Source: Metabacillus dongyingensis (GTDB lineage: Bacteria; Bacillota; Bacilli; Bacillales; Bacillaceae). From it: a stretch of 64,000 bases of DNA. The position numbers and the translations under genes were made by a program. The stretch's first letter is position 1. Each line of letters starts with the position of its first letter. The DNA lies in contig NZ_CP082944.1 of the NCBI RefSeq assembly GCF_019933155.2, positions 2,234,001 to 2,298,000 of the forward strand, in the 5' to 3' direction. Under the pieces are notes generated by a model. That model saw only the letters and a list, made by a program, of their open reading frames with translations, was not told the DNA's origin and ran no database searches. This document shows, one piece after another, positions 38,185 through 48,302 of this stretch.

Positions 38185-40533
38185 ATGGCAAAACAAAAAC
38201 GGAGACAAAAGAAAAAAACAGATGATTGGCGGCATACTTTGAAGTTTGAATTAATCGGATTAGTTCTTCTGGCTATTTCCCTGATTGCGATTTCAAATTT
38301 AGGCTTTGTCGGAAAAACGTTCGTTTACTTGTTCAGATTTTTTATTGGTGAATGGTATATGGCAGCCTTAATCGGCATGCTTGTTCTTTCCGGTTATGTC
38401 ATGTGGAACAGAAGATGGCCGTCTTTATTTTCAAGACAGATAGTAGGTTTGTATTGTATCCTTTCTGCTATCTTGCTTCTCAGTCATGTCACGCTGTTTC
38501 AGATGCTTACAAAAAAAGGGGCGCTCTCTTCACCGAGCGTCATAACCAACACGTGGGAACTTTTTTTTATGGAGGTTAACGGGCAGATAAGAACCCCTGA
38601 TCTTGGGGGCGGAATGATTGGAGCCATTCTTTTTGCAGCATCTTATTACTTATTTGCAGCAGCGGGATCACGAATCATTTCATTTATTCTGATCTTAATA
38701 GGAATTGTGCTTGTTACTGGGAGATCTCTCGGTTTAACACTCGGCAAAATCATTGCGCCATTTCTGCGTTTTATGAAAACGCAGGCCATTGCCTTTTACG
38801 AAGATATGAAAAACCTCCCTCAATCAATAAAAAATGCAAAAAAAGCTGAAACCTCAAAACCTAAAAAAGATAAAAAAGAGCGAAGGCATAAAGAGGAACC
38901 TGATGAGGAAGAAGAAGCTGAAATCGTTCATATTGAGCCGATTATTTCAAGTTTTGCAGACCGGGATGACCTTGAAATTAAAGCATTTGATCAGGAACAG
39001 GATAAGCCTGAGCCCCCTGTCAGAACTCCTAAAAAGAAGGCTGAAACTGAAACTGCCGATGAGCCGGCAGTACCGCCGATTACTTTCACTGAAGTAGAGA
39101 ATAAATCGTATCTGCTGCCATCCCTTGATCTTTTATCACAGCCAAAGGTCAACAGTCAGCAAACGGATAAAAAGAACATATATGAAAATGCACGCAAGCT
39201 CGAAAAAACATTTCAGAGCTTTGGGGTAAAAGCGAAAGTAACACAAGTTCATCTAGGTCCAGCTGTAACGAAATATGAAGTTTATCCTGATGTGGGCGTA
39301 AAGGTAAGTAAAATTGTGAATCTTAGTGATGATTTAGCACTTGCACTTGCTGCCAAAGACATTCGGATAGAAGCGCCTATACCAGGAAAATCAGCAATTG
39401 GTATCGAAGTTCCTAATTCAGAGATTGCTATGGTATCTCTGCGTGAAGTGCTTGAATCGAAAGCAAATGACCGTCCGGAGGCTAAGCTTCTTATGGGACT
39501 CGGCAGAGATATATCTGGGGATGCAGTTCTTGCCGAAATGAACAAAATGCCTCATCTTCTTGTTGCCGGATCTACAGGCAGCGGTAAAAGTGTCTGCATC
39601 AACGGCATCATTACAAGCATCCTGATGAGAGCAAAGCCACATGAAGTGAAAATGATGATGATTGATCCTAAGATGGTAGAGCTGAATGTGTATAACGGAA
39701 TCCCGCATTTATTAGCGCCAGTCGTTACAGATCCGAAAAAAGCATCTCAGGCATTAAAAAAGGTAGTAAATGAAATGGAGAGAAGATATGAACTTTTCTC
39801 TCATACAGGGACAAGAAATATTGAAGGCTACAATGAGTATATTAGAAGATCAAATTTAGAAGAAGGAACGAAAAATCCGGAGTTTCCTTATATCGTTGTG
39901 ATTGTGGATGAGCTCGCAGACTTGATGATGGTAGCCTCTTCAGATGTGGAAGATTCCATCACGCGCCTGTCACAAATGGCGCGGGCAGCGGGCATTCATT
40001 TAATTATTGCCACCCAGCGTCCTTCTGTCGATGTTATTACGGGTGTTATTAAAGCAAATATACCATCAAGAATTGCCTTCAGCGTTTCGTCCCAGACAGA
40101 TTCCAGAACGATTCTTGACATGGGCGGGGCAGAGAAGCTGCTTGGACGCGGGGATATGCTGTTTCTTCCGGTAGGGGCATCAAAACCAGTAAGGGTACAG
40201 GGAGCATTTTTATCAGATGAAGAAGTCGAGCACGTTGTATCTTACGTGATTTCTCAGCAGAGAGCTCAATATCAGGAGGAAATGATTCCGAGCGAAACAG
40301 CAGAAGTAAAGGAAGAGGTCAATGATGATCTTTATGATGATGCTGTTCAGTTAGTTCTGGAAATGCAGACAGCATCTGTATCGATGCTGCAAAGACGCTT
40401 CAGAGTAGGGTATACGAGAGCTGCGAGATTGATTGATGCAATGGAAGACCGGGGCGTAGTTGGTCCATACGAAGGAAGCAAGCCTAGAGAAGTTCTGCTT
40501 TCTAAAGATCATTATGATGAAGTAAGTTCGTAA
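38185..40533 (+). CDS. spoIIIE: DNA translocase SpoIIIE (FtsK family)
   Basis: A 782-residue septal DNA pump. The N terminus has about four membrane helices (residues 20-190), followed by a charged Lys/Glu linker (about 210-310), the FtsK motor with Walker A GSTGSGKS (about 463) and Walker [11 protein letters not shown] (about 572), and a C-terminal winged-helix gamma domain ([20 protein letters not shown]) that reads SRS sequences. It moves the chromosome into the forespore. The length and the locus after tepA-ylzJ match B. subtilis SpoIIIE (787) rather than the paralogue SftA. Confidence 0.95.
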   Translation: MAKQKRRQKKKTDDWRHTLKFELIGLVLLAISLIAISNLGFVGKTFVYLFRFFIGEWYMAALIGMLVLSGYVMWNRRWPSLFSRQIVGLYCILSAILLLSHVTLFQMLTKKGALSSPSVITNTWELFFMEVNGQIRTPDLGGGMIGAILFAASYYLFAAAGSRIISFILILIGIVLVTGRSLGLTLGKIIAPFLRFMKTQAIAFYEDMKNLPQSIKNAKKAETSKPKKDKKERRHKEEPDEEEEAEIVHIEPIISSFADRDDLEIKAFDQEQDKPEPPVRTPKKKAETETADEPAVPPITFTEVENKSYLLPSLDLLSQPKVNSQQTDKKNIYENARKLEKTFQSFGVKAKVTQVHLGPAVTKYEVYPDVGVKVSKIVNLSDDLALALAAKDIRIEAPIPGKSAIGIEVPNSEIAMVSLREVLESKANDRPEAKLLMGLGRDISGDAVLAEMNKMPHLLVAGSTGSGKSVCINGIITSILMRAKPHEVKMMMIDPKMVELNVYNGIPHLLAPVVTDPKKASQALKKVVNEMERRYELFSHTGTRNIEGYNEYIRRSNLEEGTKNPEFPYIVVIVDELADLMMVASSDVEDSITRLSQMARAAGIHLIIATQRPSVDVITGVIKANIPSRIAFSVSSQTDSRTILDMGGAEKLLGRGDMLFLPVGASKPVRVQGAFLSDEEVEHVVSYVISQQRAQYQEEMIPSETAEVKEEVNDDLYDDAVQLVLEMQTASVSMLQRRFRVGYTRAARLIDAMEDRGVVGPYEGSKPREVLLSKDHYDEVSS

Positions 40534-40563
40534 AGAAAGGCGCTGCGTGCCTTTCTTTTTTTT
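40532..40563 (+). terminator. spoIIIE terminator
   Basis: AAAGAAAGGC (40532-40541) and GCCTTTCTTT (40549-40558), 7-base loop, then U-tract. Confidence 0.92.
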
Positions 40564-40672
40564 GTCCAATGAAGAATAAAAACTGAAAATAGTAAATATT
40601 GAATAGAATAAACCAGTCTTTTTTGTGAAGAATTCTCTATAAAAAAATAAGATCTAGTGAGAAAGGGCTATC

Positions 40673-40687
40673 AATTTTCGACAAATT
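40673..40687 (+). promoter_or_regulatory. CodY-like box before ymfC
   Basis: AATTTTCGACAAATT matches 12 of 15 positions of the CodY consensus AATTTTCWGAAAATT. It lies about 40 bases upstream of the presumed ymfC -10. The nup importer is CodY-regulated in B. subtilis, which makes the site plausible, but AT-rich chance matches are common. Confidence 0.35.
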
Positions 40688-40720
40688 TAATAATTTACTA
40701 TTTATTTATTTCAGAATACA

Positions 40721-40729
40721 TGGTATATT
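40721..40729 (+). promoter_or_regulatory. Possible extended -10 promoter for ymfC
   Basis: TGGTATATT is an extended -10 (TGn plus TATATT). A weak -35 TTTATT lies at 40701-40706, 17 bp away. Confidence 0.5.
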
Positions 40730-40802
40730 ATTTTCGATTAGAGAAAGGGTATAACATCAGATGTCTGATCTCTGGATTGAATCGATTAGACGGAGGCATA
40801 AT

Positions 40803-41528
40803 ATGACTATAAAAACAGATAACCGTCATTTATATTTGCAAGTCATTGATAAAATTAAAGAAGATATTGAAAATGGCACGTATGTTGAAAAAGAAAAACT
40901 CCCCTCAGAGTTTGAGCTTTCAAAGAAACTCGGAGTCAGCCGCGCGACGCTGAGAGAAGCACTTCGCATTCTTGAAGAAGAAAACGTTATTATTAGACGC
41001 CATGGCGTTGGCACGTTCATAAACTCCAAACCGCTGTTCACCTCTGGTATCGAACAATTAAATAGTGTGACAAAGATGATTGAACAGGCAAACATGGTTC
41101 CCGGAACAATCTTCCTGTCTTCTCAAGTAAACAGTCCTACAGAAGAAGATGTTAAGCGCTTTAAATGCCGAACAAGTGAAGATATCTTTCTCCTGGAACG
41201 CGTCAGAACGGCAAATGGAAAGCCTGTTGTGTATTGTCTTGACAAAATTCCAAGAAACATCCTGCCCCAGTCGTTCATTCACGAGCAGGAATCACTTTTT
41301 GAATTGCTTCATGAAGAGGCTGGGCGCTATATTTCTTATGCTATAACTCACATAGAACCAATTGGATACCACGAAAAGATTTCCCCAATTCTTGAATGTG
41401 ATCCTGAAACCGCCCTTTTATGTTTAAAACAAATGCATTTTGATGAAAACGATCAACCTGTTTTATTTTCACTGAATTACTTCCGCGCTGATCAATTTAG
41501 CTTCCATGTGGTAAGAAAGCGCTTGTAA
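40803..41528 (+). CDS. ymfC: GntR/HutC family transcriptional regulator YmfC
   Basis: A 241-residue regulator with an N-terminal winged helix-turn-helix ([23 protein letters not shown], in the first 80 residues, then RRHGVGTFI) and a C-terminal UTRA effector domain ([21 protein letters not shown]). The ligand is unknown. The true start is ATG 40803, 6 bases after CGGAGG; an in-frame ATG at 40761 has no ribosome binding site. It sits directly upstream of nupN here, so it is a candidate local regulator of the importer. Confidence 0.9.
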   Translation: MTIKTDNRHLYLQVIDKIKEDIENGTYVEKEKLPSEFELSKKLGVSRATLREALRILEEENVIIRRHGVGTFINSKPLFTSGIEQLNSVTKMIEQANMVPGTIFLSSQVNSPTEEDVKRFKCRTSEDIFLLERVRTANGKPVVYCLDKIPRNILPQSFIHEQESLFELLHEEAGRYISYAITHIEPIGYHEKISPILECDPETALLCLKQMHFDENDQPVLFSLNYFRADQFSFHVVRKRL

Positions 41529-41592
41529 TTATGCTTGCAACTATAAGGAGGTGGTTCCAAGGACGAAGGTGTTTTGGACTTAGGCTCTTATT

Positions 41593-41604
41593 AAACAATT
41601 GTTT
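41593..41604. repeat. 12-bp palindrome upstream of nupN
   Basis: AAACAATTGTTT is a perfect palindrome 22 bases before the nupN ATG, in the ymfC-nupN gap. It could be an operator for YmfC, but this is unsupported beyond position. Confidence 0.4.
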
Positions 41605-41626
41605 CAAACTAATATTTAGGGGGAAA

Positions 41627-42679
41627 ATGAACGTGAAAAAACGATTAGGATTAACATTGTCACTTGTTCTTGCTGCGGGTACTTTGCTTAGCGCATGCGG
41701 ATCATCTGAAGATAAAGATAAAGCAGGTGGAGACAAAAAAGAAGGCTTCTCTGTTGCAATGGTTACAGATACAGGCGGAGTTGACGACAAATCATTTAAC
41801 CAATCTGCATGGGAAGGCATTCAGTCTTTCGGTGAGGACAATGGTCTTGAAAAAGGGACAGGCGGATTTGATTACCTTCAATCTCAAAGTGACGCAGATT
41901 ATGAAACAAACTTAAACAAATTAGTTCGTCAAAAATTCGATTTAGTTTATGGAATCGGCTACTTAATGACAGATGCTGTTACAAAAATCGCTGATCAGCA
42001 AAAGGATGCTAAATTTGCAATCGTTGACAGCGTAGTAGACAAGCCTAACGTAGCAAGCATCACTTTTAAAGAGCATGAGGGCTCTTACCTTGTGGGTGTT
42101 GCTGCCGGACTTTCAACAAAATCAAACAAAGTAGGATTTGTTGGCGGAATCGAAGGCTCATTAATCAAAAAGTTTGAAGTTGGATTTGTAGAAGGCGTTA
42201 AAGCAGCTAATCCTGACGCAGAAGTAATCGTTCAGTATGCTGGTACGTTCAGTGATGCAGCTAAAGGGCAGCAAGTTGCTGAAATCATGTACGGACAAGG
42301 CGCAGACGTTATTTATCACGCAGCAGGCGGAGCTGGAAACGGAGTATTCACGGCAGCAGTTGATTTGAAAACGAAAAACCCTGACAAAGATGCTTGGGTT
42401 ATCGGAGTTGACCGCGATCAGCATGAGCTTGGCGAAGGCGACGGCTTCAACGTAACACTTACTTCTATGGTTAAAGGCGTTGACGTTGCTGTTAAAGACT
42501 TAGCTGAAAAATCTAAAAACGGCGACTTCCCTGGTGGAGAGATCATTGAATATGGTCTTAAAGAAAACGGTGTAGGAATTGCTCCGACACAAGATAACTT
42601 ATCTGAAGAAGTTATTGCTAAAGTTGATGAATACAAGCAAAAAATCATCGACGGTGAAATTAAAGTTCCTTTTGAATAA
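41627..42679 (+). CDS. nupN: BmpA-family nucleoside-binding lipoprotein (NupN-like)
   Basis: A 350-residue substrate-binding lipoprotein. The signal peptide ends in the lipobox LLSAC, with the acylated cysteine near residue 23, followed by a charged linker. The Med/BmpA (PnrA-like) fold shows [28 protein letters not shown] and [17 protein letters not shown]. subtilis NupN is part of a guanosine importer; the ligand here is inferred. ATG 41627 follows TTAGGGGG; the frame stays open upstream to 41531 but the lipoprotein start decides it. Confidence 0.9.
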   Translation: MNVKKRLGLTLSLVLAAGTLLSACGSSEDKDKAGGDKKEGFSVAMVTDTGGVDDKSFNQSAWEGIQSFGEDNGLEKGTGGFDYLQSQSDADYETNLNKLVRQKFDLVYGIGYLMTDAVTKIADQQKDAKFAIVDSVVDKPNVASITFKEHEGSYLVGVAAGLSTKSNKVGFVGGIEGSLIKKFEVGFVEGVKAANPDAEVIVQYAGTFSDAAKGQQVAEIMYGQGADVIYHAAGGAGNGVFTAAVDLKTKNPDKDAWVIGVDRDQHELGEGDGFNVTLTSMVKGVDVAVKDLAEKSKNGDFPGGEIIEYGLKENGVGIAPTQDNLSEEVIAKVDEYKQKIIDGEIKVPFE

Positions 42680-42700
42680 GCAATAAACAATATTTCTGAT

Positions 42701-42730
42701 AAAAAGGCTAGGAACAAACTAGCCTTTTTA
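42701..42730 (+). terminator. nupN-nupO intercistronic terminator
   Basis: Perfect 11-bp stem AAAAAGGCTAG (42701-42711) and CTAGCCTTTTT (42719-42729). It probably lets the binding protein be made in excess over the ABC subunits. Confidence 0.9.
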
Positions 42731-42928
42731 TTAGCCTGAAAAGTGGCCTGACTAAAAGTCTATAATAAAAAAACAGTTCAATCTGCCCATCATTAATTGA
42801 TTGGATTATAGATTTTTAGTTGGTGATTTTTAAAGGGAGTCAATGCAACTATTTATACAAGGGTAAACATAAATTTCCTAACATCTATCATCTTAATCAT
42901 CAATGAGCTTCAGGAAAAAGGAGTGATC

Positions 42929-44461
42929 ATGTTGGAATATGTAATTGAAATGCTTGGAATTCGCAAAGAATTTCCAGGGATCGTCGCAAACGATAATATC
43001 AATTTACAGGTAAAAAAAGGCGAAATTCACGCGCTTTTGGGAGAAAACGGCGCAGGGAAATCGACTTTAATGAACGTTCTATTCGGTCTATATCAGCCTG
43101 AAAAAGGCGAGATAAGAGTAAAAGGCAAGACTGTGAATATTACCAACCCTAACATTGCAAATGATCTGGGAATAGGTATGGTACACCAACATTTCATGCT
43201 TGTCAATAATTTTTCAGTTACTGAAAATATTATTCTAGGCAATGAGCCTACGAAAACAGGAAAAATCAATTTGAAGGATGCAGAAAAGCAAGTAAAAGAA
43301 ATCTCAGAGAAATATGGACTTGCTGTAAATCCTGCTGCAAAAATAAGTGATATTTCTGTTGGAATGCAGCAGCGTGTGGAGATTTTAAAAACGCTTTACC
43401 GCGGTGCCGAGATTTTAATTTTTGATGAGCCGACAGCAGTGCTTACTCCACAGGAAATCAAAGAATTGATCGGCATCATGAAAACACTCATCAAAGAAGG
43501 CAAATCAATCATATTGATTACTCATAAACTGAAAGAAATTATGGAAGTTTGTGACCGTGTAACCGTTATTCGAAAAGGTGAAGGAATCGGCACTGTGAAT
43601 GTAGCCGAGACAAATCCAAACGAACTCGCAGCTCTGATGGTAGGAAGAGAGGTTCTCTTTACTACGCAAAAAAAAGAAGCTGTTCCAGCGGAAGAAGTGC
43701 TGAAAATTGAAGACCTTGTTGTTAAAGACAGCCGGAATGTAACCGTTATTGATTCATTGAATCTATCTGTTAAAGCAGGTGAAATTGTCGGTATCGCTGG
43801 AGTGGACGGAAACGGTCAATCAGAATTGATTGAAGCTATTACCGGATTAATGACTTCAGAGTCAGGCTCCATTCTTTTAAATGGTAAAGATATCCGAAAT
43901 CAGCGTCCGCGTCAGATTACTGAAGCTGGTGTAGGACACATCCCTCAGGATCGTCACAAGCATGGATTGGTGCTCAATTTTCCGGTCGGTGAAAATATGG
44001 TCCTGCAAACTTATTATCAGAAGCCTTATTCAAAAAAAGGCGTGCTGAATTTTAAAGCGATTTATGACAAAGCTGAAAAGCTGATCAAAGAGTTTGATGT
44101 CAGAACTCCAAGCAGTTCAACCCTTGCACGTGCACTTTCAGGAGGAAATCAGCAAAAAGCCATCATTGGCCGTGAAGTGGACAGAGATCCTGATTTGCTG
44201 ATTGCAGCACAGCCAACAAGGGGACTTGATGTCGGGGCGATTGAATTCATTCATAGACGATTAATTGAGCAGAGAGATAAAGGAAAAGCTGTACTTCTCA
44301 TCTCCTTTGAACTTGAGGAAATCATGAATGTAAGCGACCGGATCGCTGTTATATATGAAGGGAAAATCGTTGCGATTGTAAATCCAAAAGAGACAACTGA
44401 GCAGGAGCTAGGTTTGCTCATGGCAGGAAGCAGCCGCAGGGAAGCAGGTGCATCATCATGA
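42929..44461 (+). CDS. nupO: Nucleoside ABC transporter, duplicated ATPase (NupO-like)
   Basis: A 510-residue protein with two ABC domains. The first has Walker A GENGAGKST and signature DISVGMQQRVEILK; the second has a degenerate Walker A GVDGNGQSE and signature ALSGGNQQKAIIGRE, as is usual for RbsA/NupO-type ATPases. It drives import with NupP and NupQ. ATG 42929 is chosen over GTG 42923 because AAAAAGGAG ends directly at the GTG. The end overlaps nupP by 4 bases. Confidence 0.93.
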   Translation: MLEYVIEMLGIRKEFPGIVANDNINLQVKKGEIHALLGENGAGKSTLMNVLFGLYQPEKGEIRVKGKTVNITNPNIANDLGIGMVHQHFMLVNNFSVTENIILGNEPTKTGKINLKDAEKQVKEISEKYGLAVNPAAKISDISVGMQQRVEILKTLYRGAEILIFDEPTAVLTPQEIKELIGIMKTLIKEGKSIILITHKLKEIMEVCDRVTVIRKGEGIGTVNVAETNPNELAALMVGREVLFTTQKKEAVPAEEVLKIEDLVVKDSRNVTVIDSLNLSVKAGEIVGIAGVDGNGQSELIEAITGLMTSESGSILLNGKDIRNQRPRQITEAGVGHIPQDRHKHGLVLNFPVGENMVLQTYYQKPYSKKGVLNFKAIYDKAEKLIKEFDVRTPSSSTLARALSGGNQQKAIIGREVDRDPDLLIAAQPTRGLDVGAIEFIHRRLIEQRDKGKAVLLISFELEEIMNVSDRIAVIYEGKIVAIVNPKETTEQELGLLMAGSSRREAGASS

Positions 44462-45504
44462 ATATAGCACGCTATTTTAATATTATTGTACCCGTAATTG
44501 CTGTTTTGCTTGGATTGATCTGCGGAGCGATTATTATGCTCGTAACCGGATATGACCCAGTAGCAGGCTACTCAGCATTATGGAACGGAATCTTCGGAGA
44601 TACCTACTATATCGGCGAAACCATTCGGCAGTTAACTCCATATATTTTTGCCGGACTTGCTGTAGCTTTTGCATTCCGCACAGGTTTATTCAATATCGGA
44701 GTTGAAGGACAGCTGATTGTCGGCTGGTTTGCAGCTGTATGGGTCGGGGTAGCATTTGAACTTCCAAAAATCATTCATTTGCCGCTGGCAATTATCGTTG
44801 CTGCCTTAGCTGGTGCGTTATGGGGATTCATACCAGGACTATTGAAAGCGAAATTCAAGGTTCATGAAGTAATCGTGACGATCATGATGAACTATATTGC
44901 CTTATATTTAACAAACCATTTAATTCAGTATGTTTTATCTGATAAAGGGGATAAATCTGAAAATATTTTCCCTTCTGCATCATTAAGCTCTGAATTCTTT
45001 CAGACAATGACAGACTATTCAAGAATGCACTATGGAATATTCCTTGCGTTAATTGGAGCTCTAGTCATGTGGTTCCTGCTTGAGAAGACAACTAAAGGAT
45101 ATGAACTCAGATCAGTTGGGTTTAATCAGGATGCTGCACAGTATGCAGGTATGAATGTAAGCCGCAACATTATCCTTTCGATGGTCATTTCAGGGGCATT
45201 TGCAGGAATTGCCGGTGCAATGGAAGGACTTGGAACATTCCAGTATGTTTCAGTTAAAGGAGGATTTACTGGTGTCGGATTTGATGGAATCGCTGTAGCC
45301 CTTTTGGGAGGAAACACAGCCCTCGGCATCATCTTCGCAGCTGCCTTATTTGGCGGTTTAAAAGTTGGGGCACTTAACATGCCGTCTGAAGCCGGAGTGC
45401 CTTATGAGCTTGTTGAAATTGTTATTGCCCTAATTATTCTATTCGTTGCTTCAAGCTATTTCATACGTTGGATTTTACTGCGTTTCAAGAAGGAGGGGAA
45501 ATAA
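44458..45504 (+). CDS. nupP: Nucleoside ABC transporter permease (NupP-like)
   Basis: A 348-residue permease of the BPD_transp_2 family with about eight to ten hydrophobic segments. Typical motifs are FAFRTGLFNIGVEGQLIVG and the cytoplasmic loop KTTKGYELRSVGFNQDAAQYAGMNV (in parts) that couples to the ATPase. It overlaps the nupO stop (ATGA) and abuts nupQ directly, so the three are translated together. Confidence 0.92.
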   Translation: MNIARYFNIIVPVIAVLLGLICGAIIMLVTGYDPVAGYSALWNGIFGDTYYIGETIRQLTPYIFAGLAVAFAFRTGLFNIGVEGQLIVGWFAAVWVGVAFELPKIIHLPLAIIVAALAGALWGFIPGLLKAKFKVHEVIVTIMMNYIALYLTNHLIQYVLSDKGDKSENIFPSASLSSEFFQTMTDYSRMHYGIFLALIGALVMWFLLEKTTKGYELRSVGFNQDAAQYAGMNVSRNIILSMVISGAFAGIAGAMEGLGTFQYVSVKGGFTGVGFDGIAVALLGGNTALGIIFAAALFGGLKVGALNMPSEAGVPYELVEIVIALIILFVASSYFIRWILLRFKKEGK

Positions 45505-46464
45505 GTGAGCATTCTGCAAATGCTAGAACTCATCATCCCTACAGCGTTATTTGTTGCCGCTCCGCTTATTTTCACTGCACTTGGAGGCATGTTCAGTGAA
45601 CGGTCCGGAGTAGTTAATATAGGCCTAGAAGGATTAATGGTTATTGGAGCCTTCGTTGCCATCGTTTTTAACCTGACATATGCCGACGCATTAGGAGATG
45701 CAACCCCGTGGCTTTCCATTTTAGTTGCGATGGGTGCAGGAGCGCTGCTTTCCATTCTTCATGCCGTAGCGTCGATCACATTCCGTGCTGATCAGGTTGT
45801 AAGCGGAGTAGCCATTAACTTTCTTGCCATTGGTTTATCGCTTTTCCTCGTAAAATTGTTTTACGGAAAAGGACAAACCGATCGCATTACAGAAAGTTTC
45901 AGCAAAATGGATATACCGCTGCTGAGCGATATACCTGTAATCGGACCGCTCTTTTTCTCAAATGGATATATAACAACTTACATTGCGATTATTACAGCGT
46001 TTGCCGTTTGGTTTGTCATGTATAAAACACCATTTGGTCTTCGCTTGCGTTCAGTCGGAGAACATCCGATGGCAGCAGATACGATGGGTATTAATGTTGT
46101 AAAAATGCGTTATATCGGCGTTATTTTAAGCGGAGCTTTCGCGGGTGTCGGCGGTGCTGTTTATGCGACAATCATTGCTCGTGATTTCAGCCATGCAACA
46201 ATCAGCGGACAGGGGTTCATGGCTCTTGCTGCTCTTATCTTCGGTAAATGGCATCCTCTTGGTGCTATGGGAGCTGCCATTTTCTTTGGACTGGCTCAGG
46301 GTTTGAGCGTAATCGGCGGGCAGCTGCCATTGCTTGAAGGCATACCGACAATGTACTTGTTAATTACTCCTTACGTTTTAACAATCCTGGCTTTAACTGG
46401 ATTCATTGGTCGTGCAGATGCACCAAAAGCTCTTGGAACTCCTTACGAAAAAGGAAAACGCTAA
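45505..46464 (+). CDS. nupQ: Nucleoside ABC transporter permease (NupQ-like)
   Basis: The second permease, 319 residues, homologous to NupP in design: GGMFSERSGVVNIGLEGLMV, KTPFGLRLRSVGEHPMAADTMGINV (in parts) and many hydrophobic segments. GTG 45505 immediately follows the nupP stop codon, with GGAGGGG in the end of nupP. It completes the importer; a strong terminator follows. Confidence 0.92.
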   Translation: MSILQMLELIIPTALFVAAPLIFTALGGMFSERSGVVNIGLEGLMVIGAFVAIVFNLTYADALGDATPWLSILVAMGAGALLSILHAVASITFRADQVVSGVAINFLAIGLSLFLVKLFYGKGQTDRITESFSKMDIPLLSDIPVIGPLFFSNGYITTYIAIITAFAVWFVMYKTPFGLRLRSVGEHPMAADTMGINVVKMRYIGVILSGAFAGVGGAVYATIIARDFSHATISGQGFMALAALIFGKWHPLGAMGAAIFFGLAQGLSVIGGQLPLLEGIPTMYLLITPYVLTILALTGFIGRADAPKALGTPYEKGKR

Positions 46465-46472
46465 ACAGACTT

Positions 46473-46514
46473 AAAGCGGCTTGGCCTCATTTATTGAGGT
46501 CAGGCCGCTTTTTT
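46473..46514 (+). terminator. nupNOPQ terminator
   Basis: AAAGCGGC (46473-46480) and GCCGCTTT (46504-46511) with an inner CCTCA/TGAGG pairing, then a U-tract. Confidence 0.9.
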
Positions 46515-46621
46515 ATTTTCAGTAATCGCAAAGAGCAGTTATTTCGGTGCCAGAGTATAGTTTTTTCTATTAGAGGCAAAATCTAAACAATGCAATAGAC
46601 TGCGAAACAAAGGTGAAAAGA

Positions 46622-46847
46622 ATGGGAGCGAAAAAGAAGCTTGATCTTATATTGTTTTGTCATCTGTTCCGGTGTGATGACACTTGGAAATTCAATGTTA
46701 ATTCCGATTTTTGCCCATAATCGATTAGGCATCTCAGCCCTACAAGTGTCTCACATAATAACGGTTTATTCTGTTGTTGCAATTCTTCTCATACCGGCTG
46801 CGGGTTATTTATCTGATTGTTGCGGAAGTAAAATAGTAATGCTTTAA
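46622..46847 (+). pseudogene. ymfD: Remnant of an MFS exporter (ymfD-like)
   Basis: An ATG at 46622 behind AAAGGTGAAAAG begins MGAKKK; a shift of frame at about 46640 then joins a 68-codon stretch reading VMTLGNSMLIPIF and SHIITVYSVVAILLIPAAGYLSD, the first two helices and the loop motif of a 12-helix MFS transporter. It stops at TAA 46848 and no further MFS sequence follows. B. subtilis has intact ymfD (bacillibactin export) at this exact place, before ymfF. So it is a truncated, frameshifted remnant. Confidence 0.75.
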
Positions 46848-46856
46848 AGCATGCTT

Positions 46857-46888
46857 AAGACGTAAATTGGCTGCATTGCGTCTTTTCT
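46857..46888 (+). terminator. Terminator after the ymfD remnant
   Basis: AAGACG (46857-46862) and CGTCTT (46879-46884), helped by an inner AAT/ATT pairing, then TTCTTT. It may be the surviving terminator of the lost gene. Confidence 0.6.
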
Positions 46889-46933
46889 TTATTTATTGAT
46901 TCAAGGTTTACATTTCCTTAATTATCCTAAAGT

Positions 46934-46942
46934 TGATATAAT
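46934..46942 (+). promoter_or_regulatory. Predicted extended -10 promoter for ymfF
   Basis: TGATATAAT is an extended -10 with consensus TATAAT. The -35 is poor. It lies about 75 bases before ymfF. Confidence 0.55.
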
Positions 46943-47018
46943 TACTAGAATGAATCCATACGCTAATTTATAAAACAGGAAAAAATAAAATGGAATCTGT
47001 CACGCAAGGAGGCTTACA

Positions 47019-48302
47019 ATGGATTTTTTAAAAGAACAAATTGAAACAATTAATGGGTTAACACTGCACACCGTTCAAACGAATAAATTTAAAACAAATT
47101 CACTTGTATTTAAAATGCTGGCACCGCTGAACGAAGAGGATGTCACGTTCAGAGCGCTGCTGCCTTACGTGCTGCAGCGGGGCACGAAATCTTTTCCGAC
47201 CAGCACGGAGCTTAGAAAGCATCTTGATGAGCTTTACGGAGCGACTTTATTTGTGGATTTATCAAAAAAAGGCGATCATCATATCATATCGATCCGGATT
47301 GAAGTTGCAAATGAACGCTTTTTATCAGATCAGACACCCCTGCTGGAAAAAGCGCTTCAGCTGCTGTCTGAAATCATCCTGTCTCCAGTTGTAAAGGATG
47401 AGTCATTCCCTGATGAAATCATAAATCAGGAAAAACGGACAATGAAACAGCGCATTCAGGCTGTATATGATGACAAAATGAGATATTCCAATTTAAGACT
47501 TGTTCAAGAGATGTGCAAGGATGAACCTTATCGCCTTCATGTAAACGGGGAGATAGATCATCTAGAACAAATTACATCTGCAAGTCTGTATGAGTATTAT
47601 AAAAAAGCTTTAAAAGAAGATAAAATGGATTTGTATGTTGTTGGCGATGTTTCGGCAGAAGAGGTCAGCGAATATACAAAAAGATTCTTTACATTCAGCG
47701 AAAATGCTCACCAATCTGTAGAAAAATCCATTACTGAAAAAGAGATTTCAGAGCCTAATGAAGTGATTGAAAATCAGGATGTTAAACAAGGGAAATTGAA
47801 CATCGGCTATCGCACCAACTGCACATATGGCGACCAATCTTATTATGCTCTTCAAGTGTTCAATGGCATTTTCGGCGGATTTTCGCATTCAAAGCTTTTC
47901 ATAAATGTCCGTGAAAAAGAAAGCCTTGCTTACTATGCCGCTTCAAGAGTTGAAAGTCACAAAGGACTCTTAATGGTTATGTCAGGAATAGAATTTGCCA
48001 ATTATGAACGTGCGGTAACGATTATTAAAGAACAGCTCGAAGCAATGAAAACTGGAGATTTTGAAGAAAAAGATATTGAACAGACTAAAGCAGTCATTAA
48101 AAATCAGCTCCTTGAAACGATTGATACTTCATACGGATCTGTTGAAGTTCTCTATCATAACGTGATTTCCAATATAAATGAACCTTTTGATAAATATCTG
48201 CAGGGCATTGAAAAGGTTACAAAAGAGGAAATCATCGCGGCAGCTGAAAAGATTCAGCTTGATACGATCTATTTCTTAAAAGGAATGGAGGGTGCACAAT
48301 GA
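47019..48302 (+). CDS. ymfF: M16 peptidase-like protein YmfF, lacking the zinc motif
   Basis: A 427-residue protein of the M16 peptidase fold. At the place of H-x-x-E-H it reads LLPYVLQRGTKSF, with no zinc ligands; the C-terminal M16 domain is kept (GGFSHSKLFINVREKESLAYY). It is therefore probably the non-catalytic partner of YmfH, with which it overlaps by 4 bases. The same pairing of an inactive and an active M16 subunit occurs in AlbE/AlbF of B. subtilis. AAGGAGG precedes ATG 47019. Confidence 0.9.
   Translation: MDFLKEQIETINGLTLHTVQTNKFKTNSLVFKMLAPLNEEDVTFRALLPYVLQRGTKSFPTSTELRKHLDELYGATLFVDLSKKGDHHIISIRIEVANERFLSDQTPLLEKALQLLSEIILSPVVKDESFPDEIINQEKRTMKQRIQAVYDDKMRYSNLRLVQEMCKDEPYRLHVNGEIDHLEQITSASLYEYYKKALKEDKMDLYVVGDVSAEEVSEYTKRFFTFSENAHQSVEKSITEKEISEPNEVIENQDVKQGKLNIGYRTNCTYGDQSYYALQVFNGIFGGFSHSKLFINVREKESLAYYAASRVESHKGLLMVMSGIEFANYERAVTIIKEQLEAMKTGDFEEKDIEQTKAVIKNQLLETIDTSYGSVEVLYHNVISNINEPFDKYLQGIEKVTKEEIIAAAEKIQLDTIYFLKGMEGAQ

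Noticed and set aside
42730..42928. TATAAT near 42771 as an internal promoter for nupOPQ
   Set aside because: No acceptable -35 at 16-18 bp; the region is AT-rich and such matches are frequent. The 200-base gap otherwise shows nothing clear.
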